Of a stretch of DNA of 21,950 nt, positions 8,081 to 14,633 are shown one piece after another. The translations under genes were made by a program, and so were the position numbers. The stretch is from OFTM382 sp964448185. GTDB taxonomy: Bacteria > Planctomycetota > Phycisphaerae > Phycisphaerales > UBA1924. The number at the start of each line of letters is the position of its first letter. The stretch's first letter is position 1. The stretch spans positions 1 to 21,950 of the forward strand of contig CAYUVO010000036.1 in NCBI GenBank assembly GCA_964448185.1, written 5' to 3'. A model generated the notes under the pieces. That model had not been told where the DNA came from. It did not search any database and saw nothing but the letters and a program-made list of their open reading frames with translations.

Positions 8081-9328
8081 ATGGACGAAGCGATCAGCGT
8101 ACTCCTGCCGGTACACCGCTGGCACGGCGGTATCGAACCGGCGATTAGATCCATCCTCGATCAGACGCACTCGCAGTTCGAGCTGCTGCTCATCATCAAC
8201 GGCACAAACGAAACGCTCCATGCCAAAATCGGCACCCTCAAAGCACTCGATGCCCGAATCCGAATCATACGCGTTGATCGCATGAATCTTGCGACAGCTC
8301 TCAACGCGGGGCTCGCTCATGCGCAGCATCAACTCATCGCGAGAATGGACGCCGACGATTTATCACATCCCAGTCGTTTCCGCTGGCAGCTCGACTACCT
8401 CAACGCCAACCCCGATATCGCGGGGTGCGGGACAGGCGCAACATTTATTAATCGTGAGGGTGCTATCAGCGATGTTGTCATCCCCCCACTCACACACCAA
8501 GAAGCGAGATGGCGCCTGATGATATGGAACCCGTTCGTTCACGGCTCGATGATGCTCAGGAAGCAGCACGCCGACCAAGCCGGCGGGTATAACGAGAACC
8601 TTGAACGCTCGCAGGATTACGATCTGTGGATGAGGCTTCGCATTCCTGGTTTAGGTGGTATTCATAACATAGCATATACGCACAAAGATTCACAAAGGAA
8701 CAGCACTCTCGATCCGATGCAATCAGTTGTAACCGCTGATCTTCTCATTCGACATTGGTCAGACATCAAGAGCGGGCACGGGGCCGTTGCTCAAGAAGCT
8801 ATTGCCAAGATTGCCTGCGGCGACGATTCCGGAAGACTGGATCTTGAACACGCGATGGAGACGCTCGGCCCAACTCAGGAACTCCTAACCGCCTGGATGT
8901 GGTCTCACTGGAGATCCCCGGCAAAGATTACGAACACACCGATGCGACTGGCTCGATTGGCCTACGTTTCGGAGAGCCTGCGAGAGTCTCAGATTTTCTG
9001 CGTTTGGATCTGGGGCGCTGGCGATCTGGGCAAGTTTATTGTTGCTCATCAGCACCTGCTCGGCGTCAAGATTCTTGGTGTACTTGATGACACTCGACAC
9101 GGGCAACGCCTTGGGAACTATGTCATTTGTGACCCGTGTACGCTTGACGCCTCGTCGATGAATCGTACGCATATCATAATTGCATCGGAGCTGTACGAGG
9201 AAGCGATCTGGGATCGTACGCTTCCGATGAGACAGGGAGGCGCACATGTGATACGCATGACGGTTCCCACCCCATCTCAGCAAGCAATCTCTTGCCACGA
9301 CGCTCAAGTGCAGAACAGATCCCTGTGA
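8081..9328 (+). CDS. Family 2 glycosyltransferase with C-terminal Rossmann-like module
   Basis: A 415-residue protein. Residues 1 to about 210 are a GT2 (GT-A) catalytic domain: ISVLLPVHRWHGG at the start, the metal-binding MDADD (89-93), then NPFVHGSMMLR and the acceptor-side motif ERSQDYDLWMRL near 180. Residues 304-393 (bases 8990-9259) form a separate Rossmann-like domain with WGAGDLGKFI, GVLDDTRHG and HIIIASELYEEAIW, shared in kind with three neighbouring enzymes. It likely adds one sugar to the growing glycan; specificity is unknown. ATG 8081 has GAGGAG seven bases upstream. The stop TGA overlaps the GTG start of the next glycosyltransferase, so the pair is translationally coupled. Confidence 0.9.
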   Translation: MDEAISVLLPVHRWHGGIEPAIRSILDQTHSQFELLLIINGTNETLHAKIGTLKALDARIRIIRVDRMNLATALNAGLAHAQHQLIARMDADDLSHPSRFRWQLDYLNANPDIAGCGTGATFINREGAISDVVIPPLTHQEARWRLMIWNPFVHGSMMLRKQHADQAGGYNENLERSQDYDLWMRLRIPGLGGIHNIAYTHKDSQRNSTLDPMQSVVTADLLIRHWSDIKSGHGAVAQEAIAKIACGDDSGRLDLEHAMETLGPTQELLTAWMWSHWRSPAKITNTPMRLARLAYVSESLRESQIFCVWIWGAGDLGKFIVAHQHLLGVKILGVLDDTRHGQRLGNYVICDPCTLDASSMNRTHIIIASELYEEAIWDRTLPMRQGGAHVIRMTVPTPSQQAISCHDAQVQNRSL

Positions 9329-10650
9329 ATGACCGCAGCGCACAAGTTGATTTTATCGTCCCGACATATAACGCCGAAGATACAATAATACGCACTCTTC
9401 GCTCGTTGGTATCTCAGGCCGATCCGCACTGGGCTGCAACCGTCATTGATGATGGCAGCACCGATTCGACCGCACACATCGCCCGATCTTTCGGCGATCC
9501 AAGGGTGACCGTCATAACCCAAGCCAATACCGGCCCCAGCGGGGCTCGCAATCTAGGGTTTCTAAAGACAGATGCGCCATACGCCTGCTTCCTCGATGCC
9601 GACGACACGCTTGATCCTCATTATATAGAGCACATGCTCCCCGCCGCACATGGTTCACTCTGCGGGGCGTCCTGTGCCTACAGCTACCTTGATACCAAGA
9701 ACAACATATTATGTACCGTGCCCGCACTAGGATCCGACCGTCTCACTCGATCAGCGAGTCTCGACCTTGACCCTCCCGCGATCATGTCGATTCTCTACAA
9801 AAGATCTGCGCTCAATCGAATCGCCCAAGGCCACACTCTCTTTAATACTTCGCTGCGTGCGTATGAAGACTGGGACATGCTCGATCGACTCATTCACTAC
9901 CACCCGAATGAACCATGCATCTTCGCCGCCTGCCGCACGTCTCTGGCATTTTATTCGTGTACGCCCCACTCTCTCTCAAGTAATCTTGGCGATAGTTGGC
10001 TACAAGGATGCTCCCTGCTCAAATTAAGATGCACACAAATAGATGAGCTACGAGAACGCACTCACAACTGGGCTATCGGCATCTGGGCGGGTTGCATTGT
10101 TGCGGGTGATTTCAGCGCCGCACACCTGATCCAAAACACCATCGGCCCCCTCTCGGATGATGTCATCCCTCGCTTTGTTCAGGCGTTGCGGTGGCACGCC
10201 ATGCGCCGCCACGCGATTGTGCTCTCCGACACTGATACGATGCAATCGAGCATCATCGCTCGGTGCAATGAGTTCTTTGACAATCATGATCTGGTCGATC
10301 GAATCAACGCGCGCATCACGACTTCGTCAACACTTCATCTTGAGCAGATGTTCCGCGACGCTGAATCAAATCTTCGCATCGGCGGAAGAATCATCATCTA
10401 TGGTCTTGGCCGAAACGGCGAACACATCTTGTCAGCCGCAGGCCGCACCGGCGTGCGCGTCACGCTGACTGATGACCAACCCACTCGCTACGAACATGAC
10501 CCGCGGCGAATCAGACCGGAATCGATCTCCGCAAACGATACCGTGATCGTTACGCCACTGAACTCCGACGCACTCGTACGTTCGCTCCGGGCGGTTTCTT
10601 CGTGTCGAATCATCCGGTATCAGTGCATTTTTCGTGAGACTTCATCTTGA
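9325..10650 (+). CDS. Family 2 glycosyltransferase with C-terminal Rossmann-like module
   Basis: A 441-residue GT2 enzyme. It has the N-terminal VDFIVPTYNAEDTI, the nucleotide-binding VIDDGSTDST (40-49), NTGPSGARNLGF and the DxD motif LDADDTLDPH (DADD 91-94). Later YEDWDMLDRL is the acceptor-side ED motif. Residues 351-441 (bases 10375-10647) are a small Rossmann-like module with IIIYGLGRNGEHIL, TLTDDQP and TVIVTPLNSDAL. The start is taken as GTG 9325 in a GTGA overlap with the previous gene; TTG 9292 would add 11 residues, and neither has a strong ribosome site. The 3' end overlaps the 3' end of the convergent GT4 gene by 31 bases. Probable role: one sugar-addition step of the glycan. Confidence 0.88.
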   Translation: MNDRSAQVDFIVPTYNAEDTIIRTLRSLVSQADPHWAATVIDDGSTDSTAHIARSFGDPRVTVITQANTGPSGARNLGFLKTDAPYACFLDADDTLDPHYIEHMLPAAHGSLCGASCAYSYLDTKNNILCTVPALGSDRLTRSASLDLDPPAIMSILYKRSALNRIAQGHTLFNTSLRAYEDWDMLDRLIHYHPNEPCIFAACRTSLAFYSCTPHSLSSNLGDSWLQGCSLLKLRCTQIDELRERTHNWAIGIWAGCIVAGDFSAAHLIQNTIGPLSDDVIPRFVQALRWHAMRRHAIVLSDTDTMQSSIIARCNEFFDNHDLVDRINARITTSSTLHLEQMFRDAESNLRIGGRIIIYGLGRNGEHILSAAGRTGVRVTLTDDQPTRYEHDPRRIRPESISANDTVIVTPLNSDALVRSLRAVSSCRIIRYQCIFRETSS

Positions 10651-12155
10651 TAGAGCCGATGCACGCATATATCGCCGAGATTCATTGACGCAAGCTGTTC
10701 CCAGATTGTTTCTTGATGAATGTGGCTGCTGATGATGATATCTGTTGCGACTAGTTCGCATATCATATTGGTACTGTATACATGATAACCATGCCTCACA
10801 GAGCCCGTCAGCTCGCGGTTATCATCTATGATCCCAAGAATACGAACACCTGATTCTCGAATAACTGAGATAAGTGCCCCGGTGTGCTGGCCGCATCCAA
10901 AGATAAGAATTGCCTTTCCGCGCAACCCAGCGAGGCACGCACGCATTCTCTCTTTCGCATCAACCGGGACCGTCCCTATCTGGAACCCTTGATCAGATGT
11001 GTACGCACAAGAAAAACCGCTGGGCCACGCACGCGATGGCATGGACACCACCCGCTCTTGAAGCTGTACCAACGCATCAACATGAGAAGCATTGCTGTGC
11101 TGCGAGACCACACGCTTCCTGGCTCCTCGCGAAAGGCATCGCATCTCTTCGCCTGTGAGCCTTGCTATTACATCCCCCATGCGTCCAGCAATCTCTTCGA
11201 CAGGCTCGCCCCAAGCAGCGTCAATACACACGCCACTTTCCCCATCAACCACAGCGCCATTGGCCCCAGATCGAACTCTTGTGACCACGGGCACGCATCC
11301 CTGAGCCATCGCTTCGAGCATCGCAACACTTTGCCCTTCATAACGAGAGGGCAGGACCCAAATGTCCGCCCATCTCAAATGAACTGCAATATCTTCCGGC
11401 GGAACTGCACCTGTCAGTTCAACATTACCAAGAGAAAATGTCGATTCTTGTATTCGCAATACTTCCGGCCCATCGCCGACGATTCTTAGTTTATGAAGAA
11501 CACCTCTTTTGTTCAGATGCTTCGACAACTCTGGAAGCACGCTCACTCGTTTTTGATACTCTTCGAGTCGACCCGTGTAGACAAGTCGTAACGGTCTACC
11601 TGCAAGTGATCGCCTTATATCCCACTCATGAGACACCTCTACACCATGCGCAATGTGGACAACGCACTCGGGTCGACCTGGTAAACACTCTTGGCATAAC
11701 GCTCGAAGCTCGGCACTGACGGCAACAATGGCGTGCAGCATCGGCGAATAATGCTTCGCAACCGCAAGATCATAGTTATTATCCGCGTGAAGCCAGCTCA
11801 CAACTCTGATCAACTCTGGGTGACTTTGAGCAATTGAAGCAACCGCCCCGTAGCAATCCCCATGTAAGTTTGGGGACACCACAACAGATTGACCCGTGAG
11901 TGCGTGCATCTTCTCGGCCGCGTCCAAATACACACCCGTCACACGATCAAGACATCGGTGCATCTCATCCATCGGCGGAGCATCCTCGACCACCGCTACC
12001 ACCCACGGGCGAAGAAACTCGGGTACTTGCTCATTTGTTGCACAATGCACGATCAGACCCGCATCATGCCCGCGGCCTCGAAGCCCCTCCACCGCGCGCA
12101 TCGCCCACGTCGTCACGCCGCTGACTTCAAGATGCCCTGGCAGAATAATCAGCAC
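10620..12155 (-). CDS. Family 4 glycosyltransferase with C-terminal Rossmann-like module
   Basis: A 511-residue GT-B enzyme. Its N-terminal domain opens with LIILPGHLEVSGVTTWAMRAVEGL, a typical GT4 beginning with a glycine-containing loop. It continues with SWLHADNNYD and HIAHGVEV, then the C-terminal donor domain with LVYTGRLEEYQKR, LRIVGDGPE and YEGQSVAMLEAMAQG. The latter contains the E-x7-E pair (Glu273, Glu281) that contacts the nucleotide sugar. From about residue 411 (bases 10623-10925) there is an added Rossmann-like domain: ILIFGCGQHTG, GIIDDNREL and DIIISSHIHQETIW. The start is GTG 12155, preceded by AAGGAG with seven bases between; GTG 12179 is an alternative adding eight residues. 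It is a single-gene unit convergent with the GT2 pair and divergent from the methyltransferase-oxygenase pair. Confidence 0.9.
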   Translation of the reverse strand: MLIILPGHLEVSGVTTWAMRAVEGLRGRGHDAGLIVHCATNEQVPEFLRPWVVAVVEDAPPMDEMHRCLDRVTGVYLDAAEKMHALTGQSVVVSPNLHGDCYGAVASIAQSHPELIRVVSWLHADNNYDLAVAKHYSPMLHAIVAVSAELRALCQECLPGRPECVVHIAHGVEVSHEWDIRRSLAGRPLRLVYTGRLEEYQKRVSVLPELSKHLNKRGVLHKLRIVGDGPEVLRIQESTFSLGNVELTGAVPPEDIAVHLRWADIWVLPSRYEGQSVAMLEAMAQGCVPVVTRVRSGANGAVVDGESGVCIDAAWGEPVEEIAGRMGDVIARLTGEEMRCLSRGARKRVVSQHSNASHVDALVQLQERVVSMPSRAWPSGFSCAYTSDQGFQIGTVPVDAKERMRACLAGLRGKAILIFGCGQHTGALISVIRESGVRILGIIDDNRELTGSVRHGYHVYSTNMICELVATDIIISSHIHQETIWEQLASMNLGDICVHRLYQDEVSRKMH

Positions 12156-12358
12156 GCACTTGCTCCTTGCTCTCCGCACGACCCATACACAGTTCCAACT
12201 CGCTGAGCATACAGACGCGGCGGGCGTCCGTCAGCACACACGCAATACCTACATGACCGCTGACCACCGCGATTCTCCATAACCATAGCTGATCTCGATC
12301 TATTCTGTTCTCACACGCAAGCCCGTGCCGATATCCATTTCAAGGAGCTACAACACTC
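12156..12358. promoter_or_regulatory. Divergent intergenic region
   Basis: About 200 bp between the - strand GT4 gene and the + strand methyltransferase must hold promoters for both. The + gene has AAGGAG at 12342-12347, eleven bases before ATG 12359. A TATTCT at 12301-12306 could be part of a -10 box, but no matching -35 is visible, so no promoter is called. No operator-like repeat was found. Confidence 0.45.
12163..12168 (-). promoter_or_regulatory. Shine-Dalgarno site deciding the GT4 start
   Basis: On the minus strand these bases read AAGGAG, seven bases ahead of GTG 12155-12153. They lie inside the longer frame that begins at GTG 12179, which argues for the downstream start. Confidence 0.55.
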
Positions 12359-13417
12359 ATGGCACTGACGATGCGCACTCCAGAACAGGCCCCGATGACT
12401 GGACCCACTCCGAGCGTTGCGGCAATCGCAGACGCTCCGTTACCCTTCGTTCATCCGGTATCAAAGCAGTCCTTGCTCCGGAATGGGAACGTCCTCAACT
12501 GCACACAAACCGATAAAACCATCGCCACCGTTCGTCATCGCGTGATCGACTTTGTTGACACCGCAAAGTACACTTCGAGCTTCTCGTACCAATGGCTCAA
12601 GACCGACGCGGTCCGCTCCTTGGACCCTAAGCTGATGGCGGGTCACCAACAAGAGATGGACCTCCGCACCGGGTTCCAGAACCGTGATCTTCGCGGGCTT
12701 CGGTGCCTCGAAATCGGCGCGGGCCTCGGCGACGACACCGCCTACATGCTCACGCATGACATTGCTGAAATCTATTCTGTCGATCTCTCAGAATCTATCT
12801 TTCGTGCTGCCGAGCTCATCGACGACCCCCGAGCTCACTTCATCCGTGCCGACGTCAACGAATTGCCATTTCGCCCCGGCACATTCGATATCGTCCTGTG
12901 CCATCGCATGATCCAGCACACGCCTCACCCCGCTGCGACCCTCGCGAGAGCTGCAAGCATGGTCAAGCCCGGCGGCATCCTCTTCGCACACTCATACCAC
13001 AAGAGCCGATATTTCTTAGGTTCCGCAAAGTATAAATACCGCTGGCTCACCAAACAACTCCCGCGCAGCCTGCTGTGGGCCGCGCTCTCGGCTCTCTCGC
13101 CGATGCTCCGGTGGTCTACTGCTGCAGCCGGCAAGATCGCCGGTCAGCGCGGCGCAGACTTCGCCCATCGCTGGAGCCCTTGGGTCTTGCAAGCTCCGCA
13201 CACCGTCGCGGATGTTGACCCCAAGACTCTCCGTCAATACGAGCTGCAAATCACATTCGACGCACTCACGCCGACGTACGACATCCCGATGTACGCCGAC
13301 GACTTCGTTGATCTCATCGAGAGCTTCGGCTTTGTGATCGAACACCTCGAACGCAGGCCGTGGTTCCCGCTCTGGGCGACCGCGATCAAAAAATCTAACA
13401 TTGAGAAAACACCATGA
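12359..13417 (+). CDS. Class I SAM-dependent methyltransferase with degenerate N-terminal zinc-ribbon-like domain
   Basis: A 352-residue methyltransferase (Methyltransf_11 type). The SAM loop CLEIGAGLGDDTAYML starts near residue 116, followed by YSVDLSESIF, FIRADVNELPFRPGTFD, the active-site-side VLCHRMIQHTPHP and MVKPGGILFAHSYH. The N-terminal FVHPVSKQSLLRNGN to VIDFV (about residues 30-66) resembles the Trm112-like segment often found before such domains, in which CPVC and a second cysteine pair bind zinc. Here nearly all those cysteines are replaced. The C-terminal half has a hydrophobic stretch (SLLWAALSALSPML) that may be a membrane-proximal helix. Start ATG 12359 has AAGGAG eleven bases upstream. 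The stop overlaps the ATG of the oxygenase gene (ATGA), so they are co-translated; the substrate may be a glycan precursor. Confidence 0.85.
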   Translation: MALTMRTPEQAPMTGPTPSVAAIADAPLPFVHPVSKQSLLRNGNVLNCTQTDKTIATVRHRVIDFVDTAKYTSSFSYQWLKTDAVRSLDPKLMAGHQQEMDLRTGFQNRDLRGLRCLEIGAGLGDDTAYMLTHDIAEIYSVDLSESIFRAAELIDDPRAHFIRADVNELPFRPGTFDIVLCHRMIQHTPHPAATLARAASMVKPGGILFAHSYHKSRYFLGSAKYKYRWLTKQLPRSLLWAALSALSPMLRWSTAAAGKIAGQRGADFAHRWSPWVLQAPHTVADVDPKTLRQYELQITFDALTPTYDIPMYADDFVDLIESFGFVIEHLERRPWFPLWATAIKKSNIEKTP

Positions 13418-14118
13418 GCCAAGCTCTCTCACCATCGCTTGATATCGATGCGGTGCGTTCGGACGTTCTTGATCCAACCAAGACTGCTCACGTTGTTCGG
13501 GGCTTTCTCCAGAGCGATCAGCTCGACACCTACTTCACCGAACTTCAACAGCTCTTTCACACGTCCCCACGTGTCAAAGGTAAGCCCACCCAATACGACA
13601 GCCCAGACTGCGTACAACCTTGGGTCTACGACCATGATCGCAAGAAGTTCATGGTCCACCGGACCTATCTCTTTCCCCACAACGAACCCGGCACCATCCG
13701 CGGCAGCATCCACAACACGATCATGCACGCACGCGACGATATCGAAGCTCCTTGGCCAAACCAAGAAACGTATCGCCAACAGCGTTACCGCAACTTCCAT
13801 ATTCTTACAAAGTATGAAGACGGTGTTGATGGCTACCCGCGTCACAGCGATGTGCCCTACGAACACCCCTACCCCATGCTTCAATGCTGGGTGCAACTCT
13901 CACAGCCCGGCGCCGACTTCACCGGAGGCGACCTGCTCCTCTACCCACCCGAAGGCGAACTGGTGTCTCTAGCAAAGGACTTGCATGTCCGAGCCGGGGA
14001 TCTTGTCTTCTTCGATAAACGCACCGAACACGAGGTCACGCCTTGCGACGCAGTCACCGGCGGCATCGGAAGATGGATCATCATCGTCGGGGCGCTAGGA
14101 CCGTTTGAATCTCCATGA
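13414..14118 (+). CDS. 2-oxoglutarate/Fe(II)-dependent oxygenase superfamily protein
   Basis: A 234-residue protein with the facial-triad pattern of the prolyl-4-hydroxylase-like 2OG-Fe(II) superfamily. His144 and Asp146 lie in YPRHSDVPY, the distal His206 in DKRTEHEVTPC, and Arg220 in GGIGRWIII would bind the 2-oxoglutarate carboxylate. Core strands MLQCWVQLSQP, FTGGDLLLY and VRAGDLVFFDK match the double-stranded beta helix. Such enzymes hydroxylate a substrate while decarboxylating 2-oxoglutarate. Paired with a methyltransferase, it may modify a sugar or lipid part of the glycan; this is inference. The ATG overlaps the methyltransferase stop by four bases. A hairpin 13 bases after the stop probably ends the transcript. 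Confidence 0.85.
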   Translation: MSQALSPSLDIDAVRSDVLDPTKTAHVVRGFLQSDQLDTYFTELQQLFHTSPRVKGKPTQYDSPDCVQPWVYDHDRKKFMVHRTYLFPHNEPGTIRGSIHNTIMHARDDIEAPWPNQETYRQQRYRNFHILTKYEDGVDGYPRHSDVPYEHPYPMLQCWVQLSQPGADFTGGDLLLYPPEGELVSLAKDLHVRAGDLVFFDKRTEHEVTPCDAVTGGIGRWIIIVGALGPFESP

Positions 14119-14131
14119 TCAAACACCAATA

Positions 14132-14162
14132 AAACGCCCCTCACAAGCCGTGAAGGGTGTTT
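14132..14162 (+). terminator. Terminator-like hairpin after the oxygenase gene
   Basis: A 13-bp stem (14132-14144 with 14150-14162) has one G-U wobble and one C-A mismatch around a five-base loop. It starts with AAA and ends with TTT, so it can work in either direction, but only a short T-run follows. It lies 13 bases past the oxygenase stop and marks the boundary between the glycan island and the CRISPR part. Confidence 0.6.
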
Positions 14163-14633
14163 ACTTCGACAAAGCGGAGAGGGGGGGATTCGCTGAGCCA
14201 TTGAGGTACCAGACATCAGATAGACGAATATCGGCATAAGCTTGCATCTGTGGCGATCATGCCTGCTCGATTGAGTTCGGTTCACTCACCATTTAGACCT
14301 ATACAGATGCCGAAATCTAGGACAGTCTGAAGGACAGTGGCCACTTGGGATGAAGGGGGCTTTCCGAGCGGCTACACAATCCTCTCGCTGCAAAGGCGGG
14401 GAAATGGAATCATCGACGATTAGAGCCCGGACCGTGCCGCCGATGTTCATGACTGGGTTGAGACTCGCAGTTAAAATCGTACCAGAGCGCGTCATGAGCT
14501 GCGATTACGACCACCAGAGCCACCTCAAAAACCTGCATTCGTGGCAAATCTTGTTGCACTTCACCTCTGAGGTTTGCATACGGCCAAATGTTCCGGTTAT
14601 GATCGGATGCTCGATCATGATCGGAGTACGAAC
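14163..14633. other. Non-coding leader region upstream of the cas operon
   Basis: About 470 bp without a convincing gene; frames at 14286-14495 (-) and 14350-14886 (+) have no family character or ribosome site. It should contain the cas promoter, but no good -35/-10 pair is visible; TTGCAC near 14554 with CATACG 17 bases later is only a weak match. Small repeats seen are AGGACAGT twice (14319, 14331) and an 8-bp inverted pair GCATCTGT/ACAGATGC (14244, 14303). No type I-C-like CRISPR repeat is present. The last 35 bases carry an operator-like palindrome. Confidence 0.5.
14599..14624 (+). promoter_or_regulatory. Operator-like triple half-site overlapping the cas3 ribosome-binding region
   Basis: ATGATCGG occurs at 14599-14606 and again at 14617-14624. 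Between them the inverse CGATCAT at 14612-14618 makes a 7-bp inverted repeat with a six-base spacer, and with the second copy a perfect 12-bp palindrome (14612-14623). The cluster touches the GGAG ribosome site (14623-14626) of cas3. It could bind a dimeric repressor or form an RNA hairpin masking the start. Function is inferred from position and symmetry only. Confidence 0.45.

Noticed and set aside
14457..14477. TTGAGA and TAAAAT as a cas promoter
   Set aside because: The spacing of eight bases between them is too short for a sigma-70-type promoter.
14163..14633. Possible solo CRISPR repeat or small gene in the cas leader
   Set aside because: No sequence resembling a type I-C repeat was found, and the open frames lack ribosome sites and protein-like composition.
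14574..14633. Upstream TTG start of cas3
   Set aside because: The added 20 residues cover the palindromic leader and have no ribosome site, while ATG 14634 has GGAG at good spacing.
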